64,000 nucleotides of DNA. Origin: JBLIRR01 sp049472395 (GTDB lineage: Bacteria; SZUA-182; DTGQ01; JBLIRR01). The stretch is taken from the NCBI GenBank assembly GCA_049472395.1, contig JBLIRR010000023.1, forward strand, positions 1 through 64,000. The letters run 5' to 3'. Each line of letters opens with the position of its first letter. The stretch's first letter is position 1. Of the stretch, positions 16,374 to 25,518 are shown one piece after another. Made by a program: the position numbers and the translations under genes. The notes beneath the pieces were generated by a model. The model was not told the origin of the DNA. It saw nothing but the letters and a program-made list of their open reading frames with translations, and did not search any database.

Positions 16374-17288
16374 TTACAAATCAAGCTGACTCTTTTTTGT
16401 ATCGACATGAACTCTCATGAACCTCGATGGCCCCTTGTCCGGCTCACAGAATAATATAACCTCCCATTTTCTGTTAAAATTGTTTTGATCTTTTGGTATC
16501 TTGACTGAAAAAGATATCAGGCCTTTCTCCCCGGGCCCTACCTTCAATACGCTCTTCTTTGGCTTAATCCATTTTACATCCGGTATCCAGGAATAACCGG
16601 GGGAAAGAGAAATCATGCTTTTGCCGGTGTCTTGTGCAAAGATCATTGGACTTATTTTATATGTATGTTTTTTATCATCGTTGTTATAAAGCATGACCGT
16701 TGCCTTTTTTTTCTTTCCTGGAATAAAATTTTCTAAGATTATAAGGTGCGGTTCCAGGCTAACGATCCCATCCGGTGTTATTGTAAGCCCTGTTTTTCCT
16801 ATTGTTTCGATCTCGTATCTTGGGGCGACAGCCAGGGCAACGCTCTGGCCTGGTCCAGTTTTCCCCTTCACCAGTAACGCAACAGACCAGCTTTGATTAT
16901 AATATCTTTCATCATCCGGGATCTCTATATACATTTTGATTTTTTCCGTCTGATGCGCTTTGATGCTGATCTCGTTCTTTTCAAGCTTAAACCATGATGG
17001 ATCAGGTATCTCCAGATATCCCTTGATCCATTTTCCTGCGGCCACAGTGGAGGGCTTATGAGTAGTGATCACATAGGTATGCGGAATACTATCTTTATTG
17101 GAGATGTTAAGGGTTACTCCACTTACCTCGGTAATATTGTAAGGTTCTCCAGGCTTGACGTTTTGGATCAACAATCCCCCCGGGGACACAGCCAGGCCGG
17201 AAGCGCCTGCAATCGATTGAGTTGCCGAATCCCATGCCCATGTGATCAATAAAAGCGCAACGAACAAAAATAAATATTTTTTGATCAT
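16374..17288 (-). CDS. Secreted protein with two Ig-like domains, possible assembly partner
   Basis: The 304-residue protein has a signal peptide (hydrophobic 5-20). Two similar beta-sandwich domains follow, at about 30-165 and 170-295. Each has an NNDDKKHTYKISPM/SNKDSIPHTYVITT-like strand pair, a W-containing middle and an end of the form YYNQSWSVALLV or FNRKWEVILF. The duplicated pattern resembles the DUF916-type (WxL-associated) and pilus-chaperone-like Ig domains, but I cannot assign a family. A good GAGAGG ribosome binding site precedes the ATG. It sits directly after the small secreted protein gene. The layout, small secreted subunit then two-domain Ig protein, suggests that it binds or presents that subunit. 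Confidence 0.5.
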   Translation of the reverse strand: MIKKYLFLFVALLLITWAWDSATQSIAGASGLAVSPGGLLIQNVKPGEPYNITEVSGVTLNISNKDSIPHTYVITTHKPSTVAAGKWIKGYLEIPDPSWFKLEKNEISIKAHQTEKIKMYIEIPDDERYYNQSWSVALLVKGKTGPGQSVALAVAPRYEIETIGKTGLTITPDGIVSLEPHLIILENFIPGKKKKATVMLYNNDDKKHTYKISPMIFAQDTGKSMISLSPGYSWIPDVKWIKPKKSVLKVGPGEKGLISFSVKIPKDQNNFNRKWEVILFCEPDKGPSRFMRVHVDTKKSQLDL

Positions 17289-17351
17289 GATCCTCTCTTT
17301 CGCTAAAAGACCTTTAGACTCTCCTTATCGGCTGCGTATGATATTGCCCTT

Positions 17352-17390
17352 CCCCATACCCCTTCTGAAATAATCAAAATGGGTATGGGG
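17352..17390 (-). terminator. 10-bp hairpin between secreted genes, attenuator or partial terminator
   Basis: CCCCATACCC (17352-17361) and GGGTATGGGG (17381-17390) form a perfect ten-pair stem with a 19-base loop, between the small secreted gene and the two-domain gene on the minus strand. No T-run follows the stem in the transcribed direction, so it is more likely an RNA-stabilising or read-through structure that sets unequal expression of the two genes. Confidence 0.5.
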
Positions 17391-17456
17391 CTGGTTTTGT
17401 AACTTCTCTATTGAAGTTCTCATTGAATAAAGCCTATACGCCAACTCTCATTATGG

Positions 17457-17957
17457 TTATGGTGTTTCTGTTGCAGTTATAGTGACATTAAATGTGGCGC
17501 TGGCGCCAGCGATTGCGGTAGGTGGTGAATAAAAGAGCAGATCAAATTCTACAGGTGGTGAATAGGCGGCGACAGAGCTTAAAAATGTATAACCAGCAAC
17601 CGTGATTTCATTCCAGGAACTTCCTCCGTCAGTATCAATATCCATAGCAAAAGTATCCGATCCGGAAGGATTATCGGCAAATGTCCAAGAGGAGCCTGTA
17701 TCATCAACATTAACAGTCAAATCTATTGACGTATTGCTGTTGTTCGTGACGGAAGGCCCGGGTGAATCCAACAGTGTATCTACCGTGCTATTTGATCCTA
17801 CGGAGGGTGCCCAACTTGCCGGGCTCACACTTATTTCTAATACTGACGCAATAGTTACCGTAACGCTAATTGTGCCTTCATTCGCTGCCAGGGCATGAGT
17901 CGCCCCAAAAATTCCTATTAAGGTTACTACCATAATACCAATTAATGCCTTTTTCAT
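17457..17957 (-). CDS. Small secreted beta-rich protein, related to the subtilase tail
   Basis: The 166-residue protein has a clear signal peptide (cleavage after ALAAN) and a beta-rich mature part starting GTISVTVTIASVLEISVSP. It is rich in S, T, N and D and poor in K and R, as in surface or filament subunits. The pattern SPASW, then SSWTFADN, DTFAMDIDTDGGSSWNEI and a final FNVTITATETP parallels the last 125 residues of the subtilase upstream (NPGTW, GDWFCVEA, EQFTMNAQGG, IFVTITASE). The two are probably homologous. An AAGGAGATC ribosome binding site gives strong translation, and the downstream hairpin may stabilise its message, consistent with an abundant structural protein. The family is not recognised. 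Confidence 0.6.
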   Translation of the reverse strand: MKKALIGIMVVTLIGIFGATHALAANEGTISVTVTIASVLEISVSPASWAPSVGSNSTVDTLLDSPGPSVTNNSNTSIDLTVNVDDTGSSWTFADNPSGSDTFAMDIDTDGGSSWNEITVAGYTFLSSVAAYSPPVEFDLLFYSPPTAIAGASATFNVTITATETP

Positions 17958-18004
17958 TTTTTGATCTCCTTGATGTTTTGTTTTTAACAGTGAGACTATT
18001 AAAA

Positions 18005-18021
18005 ATAAGGTAATTCCTTAT
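18005..18021 (-). terminator. Weak intrinsic terminator after the subtilase gene
   Basis: On the minus strand, ATAAGG, a five-base loop and CCTTAT form a six-pair stem directly followed by TTTTAA. It lies about 50 bases after the subtilase stop and 48 bases before the next start. The stem is AT-rich, so termination would be partial. Confidence 0.35.
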
Positions 18022-18069
18022 GAACCATCACCCCCTTTCTTTTAATTTTGTTAATGTTTAATGATACTA

Positions 18070-20730
18070 TTATAAATGCTCAGATGCTGTTATTGTCACA
18101 AATATTTCCTGCGGACTATCCATGTGCTCGGTGGCTGTTGGCGCCGTGAATTGTAGACCAAATTGCACACTGCCACCTGGATCGTCACCAACCGGGGCAG
18201 CTACATTTTCCGCCAGTGGCACACTGGCATGGATTGATGTCCAATTAGTGAGCAAGCCACCTTGTGCATTCATTGTGAATTGTTCAGAATCAGTGATGGC
18301 CTCTACACAGAACCAATCCCCACTCACGCTATTCCCGCAGACTATAGCAAAATCCTCAGCCACATTACCGTTATTTTCAGCTGTAAAGTAATTAAGCTCT
18401 GTCTCCTCTATTTCGCCCAGGTTAGTCTCCTCTATATTCCATGTTCCCGGATTGACAGTGATACTTATGACGGACAGTGCTGCTAAAGCTGCCTGAGCGT
18501 TTACTCTCCCATAACCATAGTATTTATTGTATCCGTCAGTATAGGCCACACTACCGATTTTATCAGCGGTATTCTTCATTATCTGTATGATTTCACCTGG
18601 ATTAAGATCAGGGTTTAACGAAAGAAGTAAAGCTGCAACTCCTGCTGCTAAAGGACATGCGGAAGAAGTTCCCCCAAAACCGGTACTGCCGGAGGGATTT
18701 GTATAATCACCGGTATCATAGCCACCAGAACCTATAATATCAGTGGTAGCAATCCCCCAGTTTCCCCCGCTGCTGGGAGCGACAATATCTAAGACATGGT
18801 CTAAGGTTTCATCATATTGGCTATATTGAGAGCGGTAATCATGATCCGTACTGGCTCCAACTGCAATACATTCAGAGTAGCGAGCAGGATATCCAACATC
18901 ATAATTGATTGCTGGGACACCGGAATAAGTAAAGTAAGTATATCCGTTAAGTGCAAACTCAAATTTATCATAGCCTGCTTCACTGGAGACCCATGCATAA
19001 AAAGTTAAATCTCCGGCACCAACTGCTCGTGTGGTCTGCAAATAGGTAGTCTGGTTACGATTAATGTTCCCAGCCTTTGCAGATTTGGTTCCTGTCCAAC
19101 GAACATGAAGGCGATTTTCAAGTATGGTAGATTCCTCATATTGAGTCCAATTGGCATTTCCACCGGAAATCCACCCACTTGGAGGAAAGGTAGTGCCTTC
19201 AAAACCTTCAGATGCACCGCCGGGGAAAGTAACATCATCCAGCCATACTGTGTCGTCCCCTCCATCAATTGATGCATCTTTTGTATACTTCCACGTGAAA
19301 GTAAAAGTACCAGAAGGAAAACCAGATAATGTAAATTTTATCCAGCCAGACGCATTATTCCCGGTAGAAAAAAAAACAGGCTTCCCTTTCGTGTCCACGG
19401 CGTATTGTATTGCTGCATGAATAGTGCTATCGGCTGATCCGCCACCCCAGCTGTTACTCAATACGTGTGCCATGTCGGCAGCATAACGAATAGCATTACC
19501 TATGACTATAGAAGAAGCAAAGGTTCCAGTATCGGAGGAGAGTTTGACCGGTAGAATTTCGCAATTATAAGCAATTCCTGCCACACCTGTTGCATTATCA
19601 CCCTCAGCCGCCGCGACTCCAGCGCAGCAAGTCCCATGAGGATGACCTGTTGAGCCAGGATTCGGATTATTATCGTTACTATAAAAATCCCAGCCATTGA
19701 TATCATCTATATACCCGTTTCCGTCATCATCTACTCCCGAAGTTCCACTTGCCTCGGCTTCATTTGTGTAGATATTGTCATCCAGGTCAGGATGCGTGTC
19801 ATCGACACCCGTATCAATAATCGCAATAGCTATGTTGGAGCTCCCCGTTGATGTATCCCACGCTTCAGGGGCATCAACATCCGCATCAGAGTTGCCTCCA
19901 CTCTGTCCCGTATTGTTAAGGTGCCACTGGTTCCCATTTAGATAAAGAGGGTCATCCGGACTGTAGAACAAATCAAGCTCAAACAAGAAATCAGGACTAG
20001 CCCACTCCACCAGAGGATCTTGTTGATATGCTTCACAGATATTCAATATCTCTTCAGCATTAGCCTCGCCCAAGTCGAGAATGATCTCCTCAGGTGCGCC
20101 ACGCATATGTCCTACCACTTGAGCACTATGAATCTTATGGATAGGCTCAATCTGTTTAGCAGAGGTGCCCTCAGCCAACTTCACAATAATACGGGAGGTT
20201 ATCATCATCTCTTTGCCTGTTTCTTCATTAATAAAAACGGGATTAACTCGTTCAAACTGTTTAGATTGACGCAAATTGCGCAAGATATTATCAAGTTTTG
20301 CAGGAGTCATCCTTTTCTTTGTTTTTAACACGTTCACTGACTTGAGTGGTTCATTTTTTTCCAACTCTACCGTTGATTCGCTATCCAAAAGAACGTTCAC
20401 AGCGCTGAGATCCAATGACTGCTTCTCCTTTGTCAATATCACCAGCTTGTGCAAGGATCGAAAAAGACGGATCTTTCGCTTATCAGCGCGGTAGAAATCC
20501 CCTTTGTCTGTGGCGCCTCCAGCCTTGAGGATAGCAAGGCCATCCGCAGGGTAGCTCTCCGTTTTATAAATCTTCCCAACCTTTTGCCCATCAAGTTGAG
20601 GCTGTGTGCCAAATTCAGCTTTGATATTGTTACCTGCACCGAATCCAGACGAAGAAATAATTACACACATGAAAAGGGAACACAAAGTGAAAGAAAAAAA
20701 TGCGATCGTTGTCTGGCTTTTCTCTTTCAT
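18070..20730 (-). CDS. Secreted subtilisin-like serine protease (S8) with inserted domain
   Basis: The 886-residue protein has a signal peptide, a propeptide region (about 90-235), then the S8 domain with Asp306 (AIIDTGVDDTHPD), His365 (GHPHGTCCAG) and Ser689 (GGTSSACPLAAGVAA). The oxyanion-hole region is VFFSTGNNASG. The His-Ser distance of 324 is long because about 150 residues of beta-sandwich (LSGFPSGTFTFTW to FALNGYTYFTYSG, including a GGNANW motif) are inserted before YPARYSECIAVGAS. The final 125 residues (SITVNPGTWNIE onward) form a separate domain related to the small secreted protein of the next gene. It should act outside the cell, perhaps processing the proteins encoded downstream. 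No clear Shine-Dalgarno is seen. A promoter candidate and operator-like palindrome lie about 210 bases upstream. Confidence 0.85.
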   Translation of the reverse strand: MKEKSQTTIAFFSFTLCSLFMCVIISSSGFGAGNNIKAEFGTQPQLDGQKVGKIYKTESYPADGLAILKAGGATDKGDFYRADKRKIRLFRSLHKLVILTKEKQSLDLSAVNVLLDSESTVELEKNEPLKSVNVLKTKKRMTPAKLDNILRNLRQSKQFERVNPVFINEETGKEMMITSRIIVKLAEGTSAKQIEPIHKIHSAQVVGHMRGAPEEIILDLGEANAEEILNICEAYQQDPLVEWASPDFLFELDLFYSPDDPLYLNGNQWHLNNTGQSGGNSDADVDAPEAWDTSTGSSNIAIAIIDTGVDDTHPDLDDNIYTNEAEASGTSGVDDDGNGYIDDINGWDFYSNDNNPNPGSTGHPHGTCCAGVAAAEGDNATGVAGIAYNCEILPVKLSSDTGTFASSIVIGNAIRYAADMAHVLSNSWGGGSADSTIHAAIQYAVDTKGKPVFFSTGNNASGWIKFTLSGFPSGTFTFTWKYTKDASIDGGDDTVWLDDVTFPGGASEGFEGTTFPPSGWISGGNANWTQYEESTILENRLHVRWTGTKSAKAGNINRNQTTYLQTTRAVGAGDLTFYAWVSSEAGYDKFEFALNGYTYFTYSGVPAINYDVGYPARYSECIAVGASTDHDYRSQYSQYDETLDHVLDIVAPSSGGNWGIATTDIIGSGGYDTGDYTNPSGSTGFGGTSSACPLAAGVAALLLSLNPDLNPGEIIQIMKNTADKIGSVAYTDGYNKYYGYGRVNAQAALAALSVISITVNPGTWNIEETNLGEIEETELNYFTAENNGNVAEDFAIVCGNSVSGDWFCVEAITDSEQFTMNAQGGLLTNWTSIHASVPLAENVAAPVGDDPGGSVQFGLQFTAPTATEHMDSPQEIFVTITASEHL

Positions 20731-21182
20731 TGGAAGTGGCTTTGATTGATCGGTTGAATCTTTTGGCAGTTAAGTACTGGCGTGCGGTGATATAAGGCAG
20801 GCATTAAACCACACAACACCCTTTCACCGTGCATCTTGATATTAGAATCGGACAATATTAATTTCCTTTCTAAAATCTGATATGAACACAGTATAATATA
20901 ATATATCACAATATTTAGGAACATATTTTTATTTAAAATGGGTTATATAATAACATACTTTAATATAGCTGGTCAAGACCAGTCTTTTTGTTACAGAAAT
21001 TCTCATTTTTAACCAATTACTTTGTGAGCCCAGGTTTTTTAAATAACACAAGAATTTTTATTTTCCCTGCCACGCAGCTCGTTTATTATATCATCAGAAT
21101 TTTTTCCTTGAACGTGATAGAGAATGGTTGTATAAAAAGTATTTTGAGAACAAAAGGATTGGGAAGAAAAAATCAGCACAAT
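20731..21182. other. Intergenic region upstream of the subtilase
   Basis: About 450 bases without a supported gene. It holds the candidate subtilase promoter with its palindrome and a leader of about 210 bases. In the leader, CGGTGA and TCACCG (near 20780-20830) could form a six-pair helix enclosing about 34 bases; no known riboswitch consensus is recognised. No terminator is seen after the operon that ends at 21183. Confidence 0.4.
20947..20982 (-). promoter_or_regulatory. Candidate subtilase promoter with overlapping 14-base palindrome
   Basis: On the minus strand TTGACC (20971-20976) and TATTAT (20947-20952) are separated by 18 bases; each matches five of six consensus positions. The -35 box lies inside the perfect palindrome CTGGTCTTGACCAG (20969-20982), an operator-like dyad that could let a dimeric regulator block the promoter. 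On the plus strand the same dyad is followed by TCTTTTTG, so it might alternatively be a small terminator, but no plus-strand gene runs into it. Confidence 0.4.
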
Positions 21183-23966
21183 TTACGAGGGATGACGCAT
21201 TCTCGCCTTTTTTCTTGCGTGCCGCATGGCTTCAAGCATAGGATCTTTCTCATTCTCCGGGCTTGATTCGGGTGTGCCGCGGGAGGAGGACTCCTTGATT
21301 TTTTCATGAAGGACCCGATTCTTATTTTTTATCGTAGCTTTTGTTATAGGTATTTGTGCATGATCTCTTTCCTCATCGCGTGATTTCACACTCGCGCCTG
21401 CTCTTTTTAATAAAAAGATACCGGTGCGGCGATGGAGTATTTCAAGTAGGAAGATGACAATAGCTGCCATAAGCAGCCATGGCGCAATTTCCTTAAGGCG
21501 TGCTTTCTTGGGAAGTGTCTTCCATATACCGCCAAGATCGAAGCGATTCTCACCCTGTGTTATTTTAGAAAGCTCATCAAGCACTTCGCCTCCCTGGTTC
21601 TTGAGGGCAGGTTCAAATTCAGGTGAGTAGGGAAGACACACAGGCGTGAGGGTAAGCCTTTTCTCTTTGGAAATATCAATCACAGGAAGGACTGTCTCGT
21701 CTCCGTTTAAAGGAATCCGGGCAATGAGAGTATCGGCGGATTCCCACTTAAATGGGTGCTTCTCCACCTCTGGCATGCCCTTTCGTGTATCATGAATTAC
21801 GATGAGCGAGGGTATCTTGATAAAAGGATCGACATTTCTTTCAGGATCAAGGTGAAGCTTTACACGACACATCCCCCTTTCAATATTCTGGCTCGTCATG
21901 ATATTATAGGGTTGTTGAGAGTCGTTCCCACCACACCAGCGGGCCATGCTTGAGAAAAGCTCACCTGCTTTTTTTGAGTGTGCAAGCTCGCCGGTAAATT
22001 CTCCATCTGCCTCTCCTGTATAGCACACAACACGGCCATTTCCCAAAAACCAGAAGGCACAAATAGGTGCCTTATATTCATCGGTGCTGATAAGGGCAGT
22101 GCGTGCCTCGCTGTGAAGAGCGCAGAGGTTATATCCCCCTATCATGAATGAATCCTGAAAATAGCTACTGGTTAGGGTGAGAAGCTCACCTGTGGCCTTT
22201 ATTTCCGAAGATTCCTCGATAAATGAGTTTCTGACAACCGAAAAGGTATCCTGGGCAAAGAGGCGGGGAATCTCCTCCGGAGAATCGGTGAAAAAGTACT
22301 GCCCTTCGCCTCGCCGGGCGATATCGATAAGCAGGTTGGCATCGTGATCGAACATTGTCCCAAGTCCCACAACACTTACGCTGATATTCGCCTCTTCGCA
22401 CTTGTTCAAAAGCTCCTTGTAGTCGCCCGGCTCCTCCGAATCGGCAGCATCGGCAAAAAGAATGACATGCCGTGTGTCGATGTCAGAGTTAAGGAGCATC
22501 TGGCAGGCAGAGGAGAGGGCCTCATAAATGAAAATGCCTCCGCCCATGGATTCAATGCAGAGGATCTTTGAGCGGTATGCGCTGTTTTTTTCCACCGTAT
22601 CAATATCCACAACCGTATGCGAGGCGCTATCAACCGCAATCACGCCAAATTCATCCTGCGGGGAAAGAAGGTCAAGCACCTGCACAGTCCCGATATTGGC
22701 AAGATCCATCTTTGTCCTCCCACCTTCTATATTAACGGCCATGCTCCCGGACCTGTCAAGGGCTACCACGATAGCGACCCGCATTTTTCTATGCTCATTG
22801 CGAAGCTCCAGGGACACTGGCATAAGCGGCTCAAGTGGCGAGCGGAAATATCCTCCAAGATGATAGGAGTTTTTCCCTCCGGTAATCATAAGTCCGCCCC
22901 CCGCATGCTCCACCCAGGAGGCAATAGTGTTCATCCCCTGTATTCCGATTTTCTCAGCAGGAATATTTTCAAGAATAAGCCCACAGTAATTGGAAAGCTC
23001 AGGGAGTGTCCATTCACACTCATCAGGCCTCTTCCCTTCAACCTCAATCCCCCCTGCCTTAAGCAGATGAAGAAGGCCGGAGCCGGCCGATGAGCTTACA
23101 CATAACAAGGGACGCTGCCCTTTTACTCCCACAATCATCTGTGCCCGGTTATTTTCAGGTACAGGGTCTTTATGCGTGCCGGAGATGGAGAGTATGTAAC
23201 GAGAGGCACCTGCATGTGGCGCTCTATCCCTGAACAATAAACGGCTTACTCCGGAGGGTATGAGCTTTTCCCCGGAGGCTATCATGTGGGTGCCTCGCAG
23301 AAGCTCATAGTGTATCTCCTGCTTTAGGTGGGATCGCACAAAGGAGGTGATCATAAAGGATTCTCCGGGGGCAACGCTTCGTGGTGCAATAAAACGCATG
23401 AGGGCAACATCATGCGCCTCCGGCCGCTGCATCAGGCGATAATCAATGGGAATTGAGCGTGCGGCAGCCCTTGAGGCTACATCGAGCGGATTTTTGCCTG
23501 TCCATTTTCCATCTGAAAGCAGAAGTATCCGCCCAGGTTCACCTTCAGGAATGAGACTCAGGGCTTCTTCAATACCCTCAGAAAGGTTTGACTGATCTTT
23601 GCCCACACTGTGCATAAATCCGGTAAAATGGGTCTGCTGTGGCATGTGCTCTATGGCAGAGGTGCGAGCAAAGGATACAATACCCAACCGGTCTGATTTA
23701 CCCATGGCTTTATGGATAATATCGATGGCCTCTTTTTGAAAATGGGGGCTCTCTGTAGGCATGGACTTGCTTCTGTCCGCGACGATCATGACCGTTCCGC
23801 CACGCTGCGGGATTGTGAGGACGGGCCTTGATGCCGCCAAAAGAAGGAGCATAAGGAGGGCGCATCGCAATCCATTGAGCACGGAAGAAGGCTGCCTGTA
23901 TATCAGCCACAGGGCTCCGATGGGAATTGCCAGTAAAAGCCAGAGGGGGTCAAGAAAGGTTATCAT
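21183..23966 (-). CDS. Double-VWA membrane protein with glutamine-amidotransferase-like segment
   Basis: The 927-residue protein begins with two membrane segments (about 4-25 and 33-50). The first VWA domain has the DRSKS metal site (MIVADRSKSMP). A middle part reads GLMITGGKNSYHLGGYFRSP, typical of the amidotransferase-like fold often found in large VWA proteins. A second VWA domain has VVALDRSGSM and GVIAVDSAS. A final membrane segment lies near residue 860, followed by a charged basic tail. Such proteins accompany MoxR ATPases and DUF58 proteins, where VWA modules bind partners through metal. It is the last gene of the operon and follows the BatA-like gene by four bases. The substrate or partner is unknown. 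Confidence 0.75.
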   Translation of the reverse strand: MITFLDPLWLLLAIPIGALWLIYRQPSSVLNGLRCALLMLLLLAASRPVLTIPQRGGTVMIVADRSKSMPTESPHFQKEAIDIIHKAMGKSDRLGIVSFARTSAIEHMPQQTHFTGFMHSVGKDQSNLSEGIEEALSLIPEGEPGRILLLSDGKWTGKNPLDVASRAAARSIPIDYRLMQRPEAHDVALMRFIAPRSVAPGESFMITSFVRSHLKQEIHYELLRGTHMIASGEKLIPSGVSRLLFRDRAPHAGASRYILSISGTHKDPVPENNRAQMIVGVKGQRPLLCVSSSAGSGLLHLLKAGGIEVEGKRPDECEWTLPELSNYCGLILENIPAEKIGIQGMNTIASWVEHAGGGLMITGGKNSYHLGGYFRSPLEPLMPVSLELRNEHRKMRVAIVVALDRSGSMAVNIEGGRTKMDLANIGTVQVLDLLSPQDEFGVIAVDSASHTVVDIDTVEKNSAYRSKILCIESMGGGIFIYEALSSACQMLLNSDIDTRHVILFADAADSEEPGDYKELLNKCEEANISVSVVGLGTMFDHDANLLIDIARRGEGQYFFTDSPEEIPRLFAQDTFSVVRNSFIEESSEIKATGELLTLTSSYFQDSFMIGGYNLCALHSEARTALISTDEYKAPICAFWFLGNGRVVCYTGEADGEFTGELAHSKKAGELFSSMARWCGGNDSQQPYNIMTSQNIERGMCRVKLHLDPERNVDPFIKIPSLIVIHDTRKGMPEVEKHPFKWESADTLIARIPLNGDETVLPVIDISKEKRLTLTPVCLPYSPEFEPALKNQGGEVLDELSKITQGENRFDLGGIWKTLPKKARLKEIAPWLLMAAIVIFLLEILHRRTGIFLLKRAGASVKSRDEERDHAQIPITKATIKNKNRVLHEKIKESSSRGTPESSPENEKDPMLEAMRHARKKARMRHPS

Positions 23967-23970
23967 AACA

Positions 23971-25518
23971 TCACTTCCCCCGTATATTTGATGTTATTAT
24001 GATAAGATGAAGCGCCACAAAAGATAGGGTGAGCAGAATAAAAATCCAGGATATATTCATGCCATATTTCATGTTTATTTCTGCAGGTGACCACCTGCCC
24101 CACCGTCCGCTGCTGCATTGTGAGAGATCTGACTCTGCGCTCGAGAGCAGATTAGAGGCACAAAGGTGTGCCTGCCCGATTTCCGGTAATTCCCTCTTTC
24201 GCCATTGCAGTATATTCCAGATTAAGATCGGCCAGTTGGGTGTATGCTGCAGGTTCGAGAGAGCCAGATCCAGGTTAAGCACGAGATCATCGGTGAGCAG
24301 GGTCACATTACCCGCCATAATAAGGGGTATCCCGTCTGTCACGTGACGGGGTGATCCGCCCCATATGATGCCATCAAGGGTGAGCCCCTCTGTCAAGGGA
24401 TGGGTGCGATCAAGCACGAATGGCCCGATATAGGGTTGTGCACCTCCTTTTTTAAGGATTTTCACCACCCACATATCCTGAGTGTGAGTATAGGTATCTT
24501 CCCTGTCAGTGAAAAGAAGATCAGCCGGAATATCATCTTTCGCCGCCAATCCTGCGGCACGGAGGGCTTTGTCAACAGATGAGGCTGTCTCCTCATCGGC
24601 TATATCGTAGCGAATTTTAAGATCTTTCAGAGAAGAAGAGGTAAGGCATACCTCGTTGTCAAAGCCGAGGGCATCGTCGGGAAGGCGGGCCTTAAACACA
24701 TCCAGATTCGATGGTATTTCAAGAACAAGCCGTTGTATCTGATGTGGCTTTAAGGCCAGTTCTTTTTCTTGTTGAAAAAATAGAACTGTATCCGATGGGT
24801 TATCGGAATAATTGGCAACTTCCAATAATACCCGGTCCGACTCATCACCCGGGGTCCTTTTTGCATTTATAAAGCCGATATTGGGGGTTTTCCTGCCGAA
24901 TGACCACCAGGTAATATTTTTGCCTTCAATGGAATGCTCCGGCGCATGATCACTTATGATCAGAAGGGGCGGTGTACCTTTCCACATTTTATATGCCAGG
25001 GCTCGCGCCCCTTCAATATCTGCAGAGGGGCTCATGCATGTCCATTTTTGCAGGAGATTGTGTATCGTATCTTCTCTCCCGATAACAGAGCCGAGCATAT
25101 GTGGTGTATCTGCCGCGAGAATAATACGGAGCATATAATTCTTTCTTTTTTCCATCTCCTCGATAAGAGCGCGTTCTGCCCGCATTCTGGGACTTTCGCC
25201 TTCAGTGGTGCTAAGCATTGACACGGAATTATCTAAGATAATAGTCAAAGGCTTTAGCCTGCGGGATGATTGCCAATAGGGTGTGGCGATGGCAAGAAAA
25301 AGAAACAGAATGATACACAACTCAAGGAAAAAGAGGAGGGGAGTTTTGATACGATGAAGATGCCTTCCTCCGCGCGCCGATTCCCTCTGGCTTTCCCATA
25401 AGAATAAGCTTGAGACGGGGAAACGTTTAAATTTGCTCTGGAAAATATAAAGAGCAACAAGCAGGGGGACCGCCACAAGAGAAAACAGGGCAATGGGTAA
25501 ATTGATAAATGAAATCAT
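23971..25518 (-). CDS. BatA-like membrane protein with VWA-type metal site
   Basis: The start at 25518 (MISFINLPIALFSLV) overlaps the stop of the DUF58 gene as ATGA; the longer frame from 25563 is not needed. The 515-residue protein starts with the BatA/aerotolerance-type membrane domain: two hydrophobic segments around a FKRFPVSSLFLWE motif and RIKTPLLFFLELC. A VWA-like domain follows with the LDNSVSM metal site (DxSxS). Then come a long beta-rich part and a carboxyl membrane segment (about 490-510). The family works with MoxR and DUF58 proteins at the inner membrane. The short gap to the next gene shows tight coupling. Confidence 0.75.
   Translation of the reverse strand: MISFINLPIALFSLVAVPLLVALYIFQSKFKRFPVSSLFLWESQRESARGGRHLHRIKTPLLFFLELCIILFLFLAIATPYWQSSRRLKPLTIILDNSVSMLSTTEGESPRMRAERALIEEMEKRKNYMLRIILAADTPHMLGSVIGREDTIHNLLQKWTCMSPSADIEGARALAYKMWKGTPPLLIISDHAPEHSIEGKNITWWSFGRKTPNIGFINAKRTPGDESDRVLLEVANYSDNPSDTVLFFQQEKELALKPHQIQRLVLEIPSNLDVFKARLPDDALGFDNEVCLTSSSLKDLKIRYDIADEETASSVDKALRAAGLAAKDDIPADLLFTDREDTYTHTQDMWVVKILKKGGAQPYIGPFVLDRTHPLTEGLTLDGIIWGGSPRHVTDGIPLIMAGNVTLLTDDLVLNLDLALSNLQHTPNWPILIWNILQWRKRELPEIGQAHLCASNLLSSAESDLSQCSSGRWGRWSPAEINMKYGMNISWIFILLTLSFVALHLIIITSNIRGK

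Noticed and set aside
20780..20830. A riboswitch in the subtilase leader
   Set aside because: Only a six-pair helix can be drawn; none of the conserved bases of known riboswitch classes is seen.
20727..20924. A 65-residue frame upstream of the subtilase
   Set aside because: It overlaps the start of the subtilase gene in another frame and lies in the untranslated leader; there is no recognisable domain.
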